From: Siphlonurus alternatus
Taxonomy: Eukaryota; Arthropoda; Insecta; Ephemeroptera; Siphlonuridae
Direction: 5' to 3'
DNA: 64,000 nt
Assembly: GCA_949825025.1 (NCBI GenBank)
Contig: OX463787.1
Coordinates: forward strand, 15,125,707-15,189,706
The notes under the pieces were generated by a model. That model had not been told where the DNA came from and searched no databases. It saw only the letters and a program-made list of their open reading frames with translations. The position numbers and the translations under genes are program-made. This document shows, one piece after another, positions 38,701 to 44,173 of the stretch. Each line of letters begins with the position of its first letter. Position 1 is the first letter of the stretch.

Positions 38701-39888
38701 TTACATCTGCTAGATCGTGAACTGCACAAAGAACACTCTTTGAATTCAACGATTTGCAAATACTAACAAAATAAAACAAAAAAGTGGGCGAGTGATTTCT
38801 GTTAAATTGCTTGTTGAAAAACACAGTGCCAAAAGTTTTCACTTTTTTTTAGCTCTGTAAATACAATCTGGTAAATAAAAGTTAAGCTCTTTTGTTGAAA
38901 TAATGATACAAATAATGACATTACATATTTATATACATTATATACCTCAGTCGATTTTCATAAACAATAAAGAGAAATTTGAAATGAACCTCATGTATTC
39001 TTTTTTATGTACATTATTGTACAGTCAATTTCATTTAAAACTATACAAACTTACCTTTAAAAGTAGAAAACCATTAGCATTGAAACTGATTTAAGGGCAT
39101 TGGGTGTAGCACCGGTAGTTGGCAACACTGACGTATCTTCACCATGTTAATTTTTGATCATTGCTCCTCGGAGTAATTTTTATGCTAGAGCTAAGCTGAT
39201 TGCTGTAGTATCAAGATAATTAGTAGCCCAAGTGCACAATTTGGCTAAATAAAGCCTGATTTAAAGAAAAGTATTTTTTAGTAATTTTTTAAATTTACAT
39301 GCATTTTTCTAAAATAAAAAAAAAATACTTTTCTTTAAATCAGGCTTTATTTAGCCAAATTGTGCACTTGGGCTACTAATTATCTTGATACTACAGCAAT
39401 CAGCTTAGCTCTAGCATAAAAATTACTCCGAGGAGCAAGGATAAAAAATTAACATGGTGAAGATACGTCAGTGTTGCCAACTATCGGTGCTACACCCAAT
39501 GCCCTTAAGAAAAAAATCAAATTACTAAAAAAAAAAACTATATGTTTTTACTTTTATATTTTTTAAATAAACAACCTGTACAGACAATTTCTTCAAAAAC
39601 TATACAACTCCCTTTCATAAACACATAATTATTTATAAAACTGATACAAAAAAAAAATCAAATAACCAAATCACTTCCATTTTTCAAATTATTTTTTTCC
39701 CGCTTATAATTTACAATAAATTGTTGTATAATAAATTATAAACTTACCTCTGACTGTCCTACGTGGTAGTGTTGCGCTGACTGATTCGATCTATAGCGTC
39801 GTTCAAAATTAACTCCAGCCGAAGCTAGAAGATTAGAAGAACGTTTTTTTTCTTCTGAAGGGGCGGGAGCTTCTACAACTTGAACCAT
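3222..39888 (-). CDS. SPEC3/stum-family two-pass membrane protein, 3 coding exons
   Basis: Exons on the minus strand are 39,748-39,888, 7,250-7,400 and 3,222-3,436 (141+151+215 nt), giving 168 codons plus stop. Donors are GTAAGT and GTGAG and both acceptors end in CAG. Phases are 0 then 1 and join without repair. Residues 1-47 are polar and start MVQVVEAPAP. Residues 48-76 are charged. Residues about 77-96 form a cysteine-rich hydrophobic segment ending CLNLFLPGWG. Residues 98-110 (GTIIGTLRVICGA) lead to a second long hydrophobic segment around residues 120-152 containing GILQFLTAPFIIGWVWSILY. These blocks are what I know from the SPEC3 / stum family (sea urchin ectodermal SPEC3, Drosophila stumble). 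Drosophila stum is tied to mechanosensory neurons; whether this protein is sensory is inference. The start is the first ATG in exon 1. A further small exon in the 32-kb intron cannot be excluded. Confidence 0.85.
3748..4218. mobile_element. TTAA near-perfect 470-bp hairpin, family AGGTGAACTGAAGG
   Basis: TTAA AGGTGAACTGAAGGG on the left mirrors CCCTTCAGTTCACCT TTAA on the right. The arms of about 230 bp are almost identical and meet in a GC-rich apex near 3,984. The two 79-codon frames on opposite strands are mirror products of the hairpin, not genes. Confidence 0.85.
4215..4567. mobile_element. TTAA hairpin element, family GGGTAAGGTAACGCC
   Basis: TTAA GGGTAAGGTAACGCC with exact mirror and TTAA at 4,564-4,567. 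It shares its left TTAA with the preceding hairpin. Related members: 9,100, 14,115, 33,592 and 62,324. Confidence 0.85.
4568..6390. other. AT-rich intron DNA of the SPEC3-like gene
   Basis: No gene seen. Includes a 24-A run at 5,810-5,833. The short frames at 5,163 and 5,670 consist of K/F/I-rich low-complexity sequence. Confidence 0.6.
6391..6718. repeat. GCTCGGACTGGCC foldback MITE
   Basis: Ends GCTCGGACTGGCC and GGCC...CAGTCCGACA are inverted; interior CAGTTATCCTTAAA pairs with TTTAAGGATAACTG. Confidence 0.6.
6880..7045. repeat. Repeat pair member (inverted relative to 8,216-8,412)
   Basis: AGCCAATCAGAGGCTTGAAA, ACCAACATGGCCGCCATACG and TTGAAGCAAGTGCGCATTTC match the antisense of 8,216-8,412 (TGCGCACTTGCTTCAATCTC). 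Both lie in intron 2 of the SPEC3-like gene. Confidence 0.6.
7101..7268. repeat. 84-bp tandem duplication covering an exon end and donor
   Basis: Units at 7,101-7,184 and 7,185-7,267, plus a partial one at 7,089, share TAATGCAATTTTT, CACTAAGTTTTCTCAGTGTA and CCCATCCCGGCAGGAAGA. The last block is the antisense of the end of SPEC3-like exon 2 with its GTGAG donor, so the donor is present twice. Confidence 0.85.
7250..7400 (-). CDS. SPEC3-like gene, coding exon 2 (first membrane segment)
   Basis: The acceptor CCCCCAG precedes GTT at 7,400; the donor GTGAG follows at 7,249. The 151 nt encode VVYEDAEGKEHRMEIVK and then the first hydrophobic segment ending LFLPGWG. The last 17 nt plus the donor are repeated 83-84 bp further into the intron (see the tandem repeat at 7,101-7,268), so a decoy donor sits right behind the real one. 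Confidence 0.88.
7456..7781. repeat. TTGCAGAAATG foldback MITE, copy 1
   Basis: Ends GGACAACCTACATGAAAAAA and mirror; arms include AATTATGCTACTCTGAATTT and GGAACTATTTTTAAATAATT. Central insert carries CACGCCCCCTGGAGGCGTCA. A member of the family at 13,321, 24,024, 29,923, 44,700 and 48,811. Confidence 0.8.
7800..7985 (-). repeat. Partial ATTGACCTCAGTT-type repeat
   Basis: Antisense similarity to 8,790-9,076 and 12,977-13,313 in the segments ATCAATAGATGGCATACAAA, GGATTCAC-like and TATGAACGGAAACCGGAAAT. Confidence 0.5.
8216..8412. repeat. Repeat pair member (inverted relative to 6,880-7,045)
   Basis: Contains ATGCGCACTTGCTTCAATCT, GCCATGTTGGTGATGAAATC and TTCTGATTGGCTATG. GGTGCATTTTCATGGAG and CTCCATGGAAATGCATC at its ends form an inverted pair. 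Confidence 0.6.
8790..9076 (+). repeat. TTAA-flanked ATTGACCTCAGTT repeat, copy 1
   Basis: TTAA CGATTGACCTCAGTTAC to GAGGTCAATCC TTAA. The termini are inverted over about 15 bp; the interior is not palindromic. Copies 2 and 3: 12,977-13,313 and 21,034-21,359. Confidence 0.75.
9100..9452. mobile_element. TTAA hairpin element, family GGTAGAGATAACACG
   Basis: Right end CGTGTTATCTCTACC TTAA; the left end has decayed to CTTCAGAGATAACACG. Interior shares TAAAATATCAGGTATACAA and CTAGTTTT with the 4,215 element. Confidence 0.75.
9637..9652. repeat. Poly-G run
   Basis: Sixteen consecutive G in an otherwise AT-rich region; length is likely to be unstable in assemblies. Confidence 0.9.
10704..10810. 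repeat. Short foldback MITE (TTCGTAAGCCCTGC ends)
   Basis: TTCGTAAGCCCTGCT and mirror AGCAGGGTTTACGAA; arms contain GTGTACACTTTCTGCATCTA and TCGACCTTAT. Related to the broken copy at 57,765. Confidence 0.7.
10824..11010. repeat. GGGGGCATTCACAAAGCAC foldback MITE
   Basis: Almost complete 187-bp palindrome: GGGGGCATTCACAAAGCACT to AGTGCTTTGTGAATGCCCCC, arms with GTTTTATCCCTGGTACTAAA. Similar in style to the GATTCACGAAGCAGTTAGCC family near the CAP genes. Confidence 0.8.
11011..12204. other. AT-rich intron DNA, nothing recognised
   Basis: No open frame over 60 codons. A G-rich patch at 11,918-12,012 (GGGGGAGGAAGTGCGGG, GAGGGGGGGTTCTGG) is the only compositional outlier. Confidence 0.55.
12205..12260 (+). 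repeat. Isolated SINE core domain
   Basis: GACCATCCTGACTGAGGTTT then AAGGTTTCCTCA matches the core of the SINEs listed here. No head is recognisable. Confidence 0.5.
12977..13313 (+). repeat. TTAA-flanked ATTGACCTCAGTT repeat, copy 2
   Basis: TTAA CGATTGACATCAGTTACT to AGTCAATTC TTAA. Interior shares CGTTTCCTCACAATAGCTC-type sequence and TCCATAAGGCTCCATGTTAA with copy 3. Confidence 0.75.
13321..13621. repeat. TTGCAGAAATG foldback MITE, copy 2
   Basis: TGGAGTATCGACCTCAATTT to AAATTGAGGTCGATATTCCA; arms contain ATAGAGCGTGCAAAGTTATG. The loop carries TTTTTGTGACGTCACGCGGC. It starts 8 bp past the previous TTAA repeat. Confidence 0.8.
14024..14664. mobile_element. ACAGTCAATAGC inverted-repeat element, copy 2
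   Basis: TACAGTCAATAGCAAATAAA and its mirror TTTATTTGCTATTGACTCTA bound the element; inner arms TTCTACTTCTATGGCTTATC and GATAAGCTAGAAGGAGG. Contains the 14,115 hairpin and a CATCGATGCCTGCCC / GGGCAGGC-type small palindrome. Confidence 0.7.
14115..14487. mobile_element. TTAA hairpin element, nested in the preceding element
   Basis: TTAA GGTAGAGATAATACGGAT to ATCCGTATTATCTCTACC TTAA, both TTAA exact. Arms contain GATCAGCTGGCCCAATG. A well-preserved member, inserted inside another inverted-repeat element. Confidence 0.85.
15267..15660 (+). mobile_element. 5S-rRNA-headed SINE, copy 1
   Basis: The head (15,295-15,360) reads GGTTCTCGTTAGATCACTGA then GTCAAGC, GGTTACTACTCGGAT and GGTGACCATTT, matching the internal-promoter half of 5S rRNA. 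A 250-bp body follows, with TGTGTGTGGTTCCCCAGG and a core ending CAGTGAATGCTGGGACGCG. It ends in TCCTTATAAAAAAAAAG. It is not a 5S gene because the 5S 3' half is absent. Confidence 0.8.
15661..17377. other. Intron DNA with small repeat scraps
   Basis: 15,675-15,770 holds TTTCCGGAAGCAACGCATTT / TCACTTCCGGTTGCGAG, similar to 14,695-14,755 and carrying GGAAGT cores. A C-rich stretch lies at 17,250-17,270. The MITE at 16,320 is listed separately. No gene seen. Confidence 0.5.
16320..16450. repeat. GTCGCCTCGGAAAATTTCCC MITE
   Basis: ACACTCGTTGTCTTTGAAAATTTCCC and GGGAAATATTCCGAGGTGACG are inverted ends, with AGCCTTGTTAAT and ATTAACAAGGCT inside. Best copy at 34,862-34,990. Confidence 0.65.
17378..17576. 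repeat. TACACGATACAA foldback MITE carrying an insert
   Basis: TTACACGATACAATTTTGCA to TGCAAAATTGTATCGTGTAA. The interior is about 70 bp longer than in other copies because of TTATTCAGAAAACAGACTAC, which resembles a retroposon 3' end seen also at 58,095. Confidence 0.7.
18194..18752. repeat. GTCGCCTCGGAAAATTTCCC MITE split by insertion
   Basis: Left part 18,194-18,245 (CAATCGTCACCTCGGAAAAT, GAGGCCTTGATATTA), right part 18,690-18,752 (CACCATGCCTCGTAATAATA, AATTTCTCAGGCGACAAG). About 440 bp, including the GGCGGATTCA element, separates them. Confidence 0.5.
18288..18513. repeat. GGCGGATTCACATGGCGA foldback MITE, copy 1
   Basis: AAGGCGGATTCAGATGGCGA to TCGCCATGTGAATCCGCCTT with TTTTTTTAATCGCCAAATATGG inside in part. 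Copy 2 is at 54,299-54,518. An 80-codon frame through it is not a gene. Confidence 0.8.
18845..19056. repeat. ETS-motif MITE, copy
   Basis: TACAGTCAATTTAATT, CACCGGAAGTAACCGGAAGT at the left; TACACTTCCAGCTACTTCCT at the right. Its right end runs into the next copy. Confidence 0.75.
19055..19267. repeat. ETS-motif MITE, copy
   Basis: TAGTCAAATTTACAAGAT, CTCCGGAAGTAGCCGGAAGT to CTTCCGGCTACTTCCGG, TTAATTTGACTGTA. Both ends keep two GGAAGT cores. Internal CACACATAGGTCAGTACTTT is typical. Confidence 0.85.
19268..21033. other. AT-rich intron DNA, nothing recognised
   Basis: Contains an ATT run at 20,284-20,302. The 83-codon minus frame at 20,781-21,032 shows no motif or splice context. Confidence 0.55.
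21034..21359 (+). repeat. TTAA-flanked ATTGACCTCAGTT repeat, copy 3
   Basis: TTAA CGATTGACCTCAGTTAC to CAACTGAGGTCAATCC TTAA, the best-preserved termini of the three. Lies directly before a tRNA-headed SINE. Confidence 0.8.
21365..21532 (-). mobile_element. tRNA-headed SINE
   Basis: Sense head near 21,530 reads GAGTTCGATCCCAGGTACC, a tRNA B-box. The body has GATGTCATCCTCCATCC and the core ends GGTTCCCTCAGTCA at 21,379. The A-box half is not preserved. Confidence 0.65.
22142..22361. repeat. ETS-motif MITE, copy
   Basis: TACAATCAAATTAATTT, CTTCCGGAAGTAGCTGGAAG to CACTTCCGGTTACTTCCGGA, TTTGACTGTA. Confidence 0.85.
22540..22719. repeat. TACAGTTCAACA (second ETS-motif) MITE
   Basis: GTATAGTTCAACAAATATG, GAACCGGAAGTGCG to CACTTCCGGGTACTTCCAG, ATCTTACATTACA. 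Directly abuts the next copy. Confidence 0.55.
22720..22945. repeat. ETS-motif MITE, copy
   Basis: TACAATCAAATTTACATGAT, CTCCGGAAGTAACCGGAAGT to AACTTCCGGCTACTTCCGGA, TTTGACTATA. Confidence 0.85.
22947..23163. repeat. ETS-motif MITE, copy, 1 bp from the previous
   Basis: TACAGTCAAAATAATTCGAT, CTCCGGATGTAGCCGGAAGT to CGGCTACTTCCGGAAGG, TTTGACTATA. Four such elements occupy 22,142-23,163. Confidence 0.85.
23459..23531. repeat. (GA)n microsatellite, about 36 units
   Basis: Uninterrupted GA/AG run. The RERERE frame across it is not a protein. Confidence 0.95.
23581..23620 (-). repeat. Isolated SINE core domain
   Basis: Plus strand AACTGAGGGAAACATGGAAA then CCTTAATTAAATGGTC, the antisense of the SINE core. 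Confidence 0.45.
24024..24351. repeat. TTGCAGAAATG-related foldback MITE, copy 3 with different ends
   Basis: Outer arms TAATGAGATATAAGAATGTA and mirror, inner arms TTCAGATTTTTCTGAGACCG and GGTCTCAGAAAAATC as in the other copies. Loop TTTATGACGTCACGGGTGGC. The outer 50 bp is new to the family. Confidence 0.75.
24652..24860. repeat. ETS-motif MITE, variant copy
   Basis: TACAGTCAAATTTACTTGAG, TACCGGAAGTAGCCGAAAAT to CTTACTTCCGGCGGGAATAT. Same subfamily as 36,420-36,629 (internal CAAACAAGTCAGTCCTCTTA). Confidence 0.75.
25090..25292. repeat. ETS-motif MITE, decayed copy
   Basis: ACGATATTCCCTTCTTGATG and ATACTTCCGAAGGGAATATC keep the frame of the element; the internal TTAGTAATTTTACTGCAAA matches the copy at 171. 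Confidence 0.5.
25435..25680. repeat. CCAAAGTCTTCTAC foldback MITE, copy 1
   Basis: CCAAAGTCTTCTACTTGCAA to ACTAACAACGAGCAGACG; interior TGAAGCCTTTTTCTTTGTTA. Copy 2 lies 410 bp away in the same orientation. Confidence 0.65.
26093..26378. repeat. CCAAAGTCTTCTAC foldback MITE, copy 2
   Basis: CCAAAGTCTTCTACTCGCAA to AACAAGCAGAAGACTTTGG, a clean inverted terminal pair of about 20 bp. Confidence 0.7.
26690..27050. other. Moderate-GC island, unidentified
   Basis: GGTGTTCTCGCGGTAGTATC, ACCCACGGCGGGAGTGCGCG and TCTGGCGTGGTAGCGAG stand out from the AT-rich background. No open frame over 60 codons follows it. It ends in an A/T run, so it may be a retroposon 3' part. Not recognised. Confidence 0.4.
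27135..27236 (-). mobile_element. tRNA-derived SINE head
   Basis: Sense: GAGGTGTAGTGGTTGTGACA (A-box region) followed 45 nt later by GGTTCGAATCCCAGG (perfect B-box). The T-stem has two mismatches and the anticodon arm does not pair, so this is not a working tRNA gene. Confidence 0.6.
28027..28372. mobile_element. TTAA hairpin element, family AGGTATACAGGCCTC
   Basis: TTAA AGGTATACAGGCCTCAAATT to AATTTGAGGCCTGTATGCCT TTAA, both TTAA exact. Arms include CTGTGCGAAGTCGC and GTCCTTGCTGACGTCACAAC with mirror. Confidence 0.85.
28928..29224. repeat. Foldback element (TAATTGAATCTT ends)
   Basis: TAATTGAATCTTACC to AGATTCAATTA with near-perfect arms: GTAGTACGTCGAGAAACTTG, ATCACTACACTTCAGGTGCA, CATAAGATTTCGGG. 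Loop of about 20 bp. Confidence 0.8.
29923..30230. repeat. TTGCAGAAATG foldback MITE, copy 4
   Basis: TATTGTCCTCCATTTTTTT to AAAAAAATGAAGGACAATA; arms ATAGAGGGTGTAAAGTTATG and GGTAGCATAACTTTGCACCC; loop CTTTTCGTGACGTCACGAGA. Confidence 0.85.
30391..30445. repeat. CGGCTACTT short tandem repeat
   Basis: CGGCTACTTAA three times, then CGGCTACTTGGTAGCA-type units twice. Confidence 0.75.
30763..31645 (+). mobile_element. Internally deleted LINE-like (non-LTR) retroelement
   Basis: A GC-rich head (30,770-31,350, strikingly unlike the AT-rich surroundings) runs directly into an open frame (31,372-31,563). Its product reads MFKDAQSMYNKLPVDIKSEE, VFKKRVKQFLFD, the style of the extreme C-terminus of CR1/L2/Jockey-type polymerases. 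Then come a short UTR with AATAAA and a tail of TTTTGAA repeats. No endonuclease or reverse-transcriptase core lies between. The parts are the 5' and 3' ends of a LINE without the middle. Clade not determined. Confidence 0.6.
31372..31563 (+). pseudogene. Reverse-transcriptase ORF C-terminal fragment
   Basis: 63 codons ending DDFFKN. The pattern YNKLPVDIK followed by VFKKRVKQFLF is the recurrent LINE C-terminal form (N-x-LP-x-x-I then F-K-x-x-x-K-x-x-L). It ends 60 nt before the tail repeats. The ATG is probably incidental. Confidence 0.55.
31677..32700. repeat. Diverged direct duplication (units about 720 bp apart)
   Basis: ATAATTGACCTCATCCAAAA at 31,840 and TAATTGACCTCATCTAAAA at 32,565; both followed by TAATTTTGTGATGCTCATAA. 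Upstream similarity GACCTAAAATTAAAAT versus GATCTAAAATTAAAT. Related scraps at 29,440-29,480 and 30,340-30,380 share TTTACG, AAGTCGAGCTA. Confidence 0.55.
32740..33130 (+). mobile_element. 5S-rRNA-headed SINE, copy 2
   Basis: Same structure as copy 1, better preserved: GGTTCTCGTTAGATCACCGA, GGTTAGTACTTGGATGGGTG, the core with CTGACTGAGG, then CCTTATAAAAAAAA. An oppositely oriented tRNA-headed SINE starts within 10 bp of its tail. Confidence 0.85.
33133..33312 (-). mobile_element. tRNA-headed SINE, tail-to-tail with 5S SINE copy 2
   Basis: Sense head near 33,305 reads GTGAGTTCGATTCCAGGCAC (B-box). The body matches the element at 21,365-21,532, and the core GGTTTCCTCAGTCACA lies at about 33,143-33,180. 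Confidence 0.65.
33592..33958. mobile_element. TTAA hairpin element, GGGTAAGGT family
   Basis: TTAA GGGGAAGGTCCAATG to CATTGGACGTGCTACCTTACCC TTAA. Left arm expanded by a 29-A run at 33,602-33,630. Confidence 0.8.
33959..35340. other. AT-rich intron DNA
   Basis: Apart from the MITE at 34,862 nothing is recognised. CACATGTGCAGAAACAG and its near-mirror CTGCACATGTAAATT at 33,995-34,070 form a weak palindrome. Confidence 0.5.
34862..34990. repeat. GTCGCCTCGGAAAATTTCCC MITE, best copy
   Basis: GTACAATCGTCGCCTCGGAA, TGCAGCCTTGTTAATCACCA mirror TTAACAAGGCTGCAAGTGGG and ATTTTCCAAGACGATAAGTG. Confidence 0.75.
35341..35391. repeat. (CT)n microsatellite
   Basis: About 25 CT units followed by TTCTCTCTGTCTC. 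Confidence 0.95.
35741..36150 (-). mobile_element. 5S-rRNA-headed SINE, copy 3
   Basis: Minus-strand copy. The A tail appears as a 30-bp T run at 35,741-35,771. The head (36,060-36,150) reads CCGGTTCTCGTTGGATCACC in sense. It is nearly identical to copy 2 over its whole length, which suggests recent activity. Confidence 0.85.
36420..36629. repeat. ETS-motif MITE, variant copy
   Basis: CCCCGGAAGTAGCCGGAAAT to CTCACTTCCGGCGGGAAAAT, TTTGACTGTA. Same subfamily as 24,652-24,860. Confidence 0.75.
36911..37330. repeat. AGAGCGCGGAAAAAAG element with AAAAGTCAC sub-repeats
   Basis: AGAGCGCGGAAAAAAGTCAC to GGCTTTTTTCCGCGCTATA. The interior repeats AAAAGTCAC/TTTTT about eight times with AATAGTC variants. 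Confidence 0.7.
37448..37533 (+). pseudogene. Inverted degenerate copy of SPEC3-like exon 1
   Basis: The plus strand reads ACGGTTGAAATTGTAGAAGC, then CTTCAGA, a long A run, and ATCTTCTAGCTTCGGCT. The coding strand of exon 1 (minus strand at 39,888-39,815) has the same blocks in the same order. The ATG is ACG here and the A run breaks the frame. It lies in intron 1 of the gene it copies, in the opposite orientation. Confidence 0.7.
37534..39090. other. AT-rich intron DNA, nothing recognised
   Basis: Over 75% A/T by eye. No frame above 63 codons; the one at 38,903 has no motif. Confidence 0.55.
39091..39508. mobile_element. TTAA hairpin element, family GGGCATTGGGTG, copy 2
   Basis: TTAA GGGCATTGGGTGTAGCACC to GGTGCTACACCCAATGCCC TTAA, both TTAA exact; near-identical to the copy at 2,746. 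It lies 240 bp downstream of the exon 1 donor of the SPEC3-like gene. Confidence 0.9.
39748..39888 (-). CDS. SPEC3-like gene, coding exon 1
   Basis: ATG at 39,888-39,886 opens 47 complete codons and ends before a strong GTAAGT donor (phase 0). The encoded segment is polar with an EEKKRSS run and no membrane segment. The start codon context in mRNA sense is AAAAATGG. A degenerate inverted copy of this exon lies about 2.3 kb away at 37,448-37,533. Confidence 0.75.
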
Positions 39889-40355
39889 TTTTAAACTTTT
39901 TAAAAAAGACTCTCCCTACACACAAGCTATATAGAGAGAGCTAAGTCTAGAATCTCTAACACCCTCGCTTACTAAAATGCTACTCTCCCTTTTTCCTTTA
40001 GCTTCTCTTCTACACGTGGGGGGAAAAAGAGAATGTTTTAGTATTATCTTAGTTTCAGGTCATCCCGATAGGTGGCAGAATGAACTTATATCATGGCATT
40101 TATCCAAAAGATTTATTATATTATTATTTTTTTTATATTGTAATATATGAGTTTAATTTCAAAATATATGATTTTTTTGTTTTGTAAGTAGCTGGGGAGA
40201 AATATTGATTTTTTTGAAATAAAACTATTGCAAACTTGTGTCGTATATATGTAACTATAGAGGTTAATGAACCTGTTTTGAAAGATTATGAGCAGTTAGT
40301 ACGTATGTCTAAATAGATATAAGTGAATTGTTAATAAATTAGTACAAAGCCTGTA

Positions 40356-40489
40356 TTACATGACACAATTTTGCATACAATTTTTCCTTATAACAAGAAA
40401 TTGTCATCTCAATACAAACAATTTGAGTTAACCTTTTTTTGTATATGGAAAAAATTGTATACAATAATTAGAAAAATTGTATCATGTAA
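40356..40489. repeat. TACACGATACAA foldback MITE
   Basis: TTACATGACACAATTTTGCA to AAAAATTGTATCATGTAA, followed by ACCGGCTTTAG. Lies upstream of SPEC3-like exon 1. Confidence 0.75.
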
Positions 40490-42879
40490 TACCGGCTTTA
40501 GTTGTAATTATTGATATAAACAATACAGCTGGTAAATATCAAATAATTCAATTAAATTCAAAAAGGCTTTATTCAGAAAAAAAAAATTTGACTAAAAATT
40601 TATGTTTAAGACCTTTTAACCTTATCAGCCATACATACCCTAAAATTTTTTAATATAATAAGTTACTATTCATATAATATTCTTTTATATAATTTGCTGA
40701 AATAATAAGCACCGTGATGTATTATTATTAAAAATCACTTGTATTTTTTGTAAGGAATTAAGGTGAAATAATATTGACGCCTTTAGGTTATGCAATTTCT
40801 TCAGCATTTGAATAGTGCGGGTTCCATATAAAACAGGGGCAATTAAAAAAGTGCACGGTGCTTTATTAATTAAAACTGTCATGAATTATGCCAGCTTTTA
40901 AAAAAAATAATAAATAAGAATAAAAAAAATACAAAAATAAAAGAAAAAAGAAAAAAAAGAAATAAAATATGAATGAAAATTTAATTATTATTTCACAAAA
41001 AAACAAACAAGAAAAACTTATTTATACGTATATATGTTTGTATTTCTACTATAATAATTAAAATTTTATATTCTTAATGTTTAACTATAATATAAAGCTT
41101 ATTGGATTAAAAGGTACCCAAACCCAGATTTTTTTTGTATTTTGTGTTTTTTTTTTCTGAATAAATCCTCTTTTAATTGAATCATTTATTGTACTGAACA
41201 ATTTTCCTATTTAATACCATTGGACCTACAGGAATATTTTTCAGTGAAATAATTTTATATCGTTGCGAGTGTTGAAGATACACTTAATTTATAAATTAAG
41301 GTATATTATTATATACTGTGATAATAAAATAATACGGCAAAATATTGTGAATTGTTAAAAATCAATTTCGTTTAATGTTTTTGTTCGTAAATAAAAATAG
41401 AATTGTTGTAGTATGTAGTACCAGCTAAAACTCTTGTGTTATACAATATTTAAAATTTTAATTACATTAAAATAAAATTTAATTAATTTAGTTAAAAAAT
41501 ATTTGTATTTTATAAATATTTTAAAATTTATTTATAGTATTATTAAATATTAAATACAAAATAATTGAAATAAAAAAATTAATATTACACATTAATAATT
41601 GAAAATATATATCTCAATTATTATAAATAAATTAGAATGCAAGGTATTCCAATAAAACATCTTTAAATTTAACCGCAATATTCAGTTCAGTGAAGTTTGA
41701 GTATAGGTAATACTAAAGAAAAGTAACGAATTTAAATCAAAATATTGTAAATTAACTTTACTATTATTTCATCGTGGTGGAATATATCGACTATATCACG
41801 TGATAGTATTGATTTTAATATTTTCTTTAACGCTTTCTTCATAAGAAGAAAGAGCATAATGCAATAAAATAAAGCTATTATTGCAAAAAGAGGGTGGGTT
41901 CCACATCGTCTAATGTGATGAAGAACTCCCAAGGTTAATATTTCTATTTTACATATTTTTAATATTTTAACTCCTGAGATCTCCAACAGTAAAGCCAAAG
42001 TATGAAGTACTTTTTATTATGAGGGTACTTGTTTAGATTTATATACGATGTCTTTAGTTAAGAAGAAGTACAACAAGTTGGAATTATAATGAGTCTGTAC
42101 TGATTTTTTTAAGTTACTGAGACTTCAAAGGTTTAGCACAAGTATAAATGAAATTTCTCGCATTCTTTTTTTTTAACAATTCGTAGGCATGTCATGAATT
42201 TTCTTTAAACAAAATAATTTATTTAAGGTAACATTGTTAGCTAGCAGTCTTAATTAAATGTTAAGAACTATTTAAAAACTGTGGCATGCACAGTACATAG
42301 TACCAATACATGTATAATTCAGTCCTTTAAAATACAGCTAACGTACCCTATTGAAGTATTTTTATTTCGATACATTTTATAATTTTGAACAAAAGTAAAC
42401 AAGGACGAATTTTATTTCCTTTTTTCTTGAATAGTCTTAAGTAAAATAGAATTAAAAGTTAATTATTATTATTTTAATTTTTTTTATTTTATATATTTAT
42501 TTTTGATTATTAATTTTTTTTTAATTTTTCTAATAAGATAAACAAAAATTAATCACGTAATTTTTAAAATCATAAAATATTTACAATTACAAATTTAATT
42601 GTTTTAATTTAATGTTTTATTTGAAGAAACATGAGGTGTATTAACTATTATGGGTCGATAAGACCAATTATAACAAACCAAAAAATGCCTTGTTTCAAAA
42701 GCTGTAATATGCAATTCACGTTAATTTTAAGCACCCAATAATATTATATATTTTATAGAGTAGAAAAAGTCAATATAAGGATTGAGCATCGGTTTTGTTT
42801 TTCAATTTAAAAAAAAAAAAATCTTAATTTTATTAATCTTCTTTACTAACCACAATTGGGTACTTTTACTAATTACTCA
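40490..42879. other. AT-rich intergenic DNA between the two gene systems
   Basis: Contains TTCAGAAAAAAAAAATTTG-type pieces at 40,570 and an inverted relative at 41,140-41,165, similar to 58,090-58,160 and perhaps retroposon 3' ends with AATAAA. No gene seen. Confidence 0.5.
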
Positions 42880-43207
42880 CTAAGTTTGAAACTCCGAACT
42901 TTCCGAAAACCTAACAAGCGTTTCGTGGGCTCATCCGGAACGGAGACGGCCAAGGCCTTGCAATGCAATCCATCCCGGCATTCGCTTGTGACTGAGGGAA
43001 ACGTGGAAACCTCAGCCAGAATGGACGTAACAGCTTCTGTCAATGAACCGGTAGTGCAATGGTCCAAAGCCAGAGAAACAAAATGGTGGAAAATCGCAAC
43101 GATTTACACCTGGGAGGGAAATGTGGTTTTTGTTGAAAATGGTCACCCATTCAACTAACGTTTGCGTTGCTTGACTTCGGTGATCTGACGAGACCCGGTC
43201 AAGAACA
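42880..43207 (-). mobile_element. 5S-rRNA-headed SINE, divergent copy 4
   Basis: Sense strand starts CCGGGTCTCGTCAGATCACC at about 43,200, then GTCAAGCAACGC and GAATGGGTGACCATTTTC. The core (42,985-43,025) reads ACCTCAGTCAG-type on the antisense. Body sequences differ from copies 1-3, so it is an older or distinct subfamily. Confidence 0.7.
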
Positions 43208-44173
43208 CACAAAGAAAGGAAAAAGAATACAAAAATCTTAATAATATATTTCCAAATCCACCTTAGAAATTATGTAAGTTTTCAAACTATTCATTATTTT
43301 AGTATTTTTTTTAAGGCTTACATTTAGTCACAAATCTTCATGAAAACGAAAAGTGTTTATAAATAAGTAGTAGACTAATTTCATTTTTGTTTATTCATTC
43401 TCACAACAATTCTGAAAGCAAGAAGCGCAGTTGCATCCTATTGTTAGTCGTGTTTATTTTGAAATCTCAACTATCTCACTAACAAATCATCATCCTTCAT
43501 GGATTCACTTCGCTTGGCAATTAGGTTGTTCTGTTTGGCTACAAGCCAGAATGTTGCTGTAACTTTAACCCAAGTGGCTACTTACTAACTAGACTGTTAA
43601 TTAAATACTAATTACACGTATCGATATAAGCTGATGCTAAATTTGTAGTGATCATTTTTTATGGTGTTCAAACATGATGTAATTATTATTATTAAAGCAC
43701 TACGTTCAAATGATGTTTAAATTAAATGAATTCATAGATAACGGATAATCAGTATGTACACATGACGGTGTTTAATACATATTCGTTGACGATGGATATA
43801 ATGTTATTCTTATGAGGCGTCGTCAATTGATACGTATTAAACACCATCATATGAACGTAGTGATAGTACTGATATTAAATATTAACTTTTATTTATACAT
43901 ATATATATAATATATTATACATATCTTATTAATTTTTTACTGAAAATGAAACAAGTATTTTTGGTGATTTATATTTTATTATTACCTAATCAGTAGTAAC
44001 ATAAAACCACTGAAATTAATGATAAAATCATAATGCAATAATAAAAGTATATTATACTGTCACATTCCACCTGAAGGGTGACTGATTTTAGGTGAACTGA
44101 GCTATTTTATGATCGTCCCAACTCAGGGAATACAATAATACACCATTAATTATATAGCGCACTATATAGATAT
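43208..44173. other. Intergenic DNA 3' of CAP-A
   Basis: A palindrome at 43,740-43,860 pairs ATGACGGTGTTTAATACATA with TACGTATTAAACACCATCAT. No gene seen. Confidence 0.55.

Noticed and set aside
42856..43158. 100-codon frame on the plus strand
   Set aside because: It runs through the divergent SINE in antisense and has no splice or start support.
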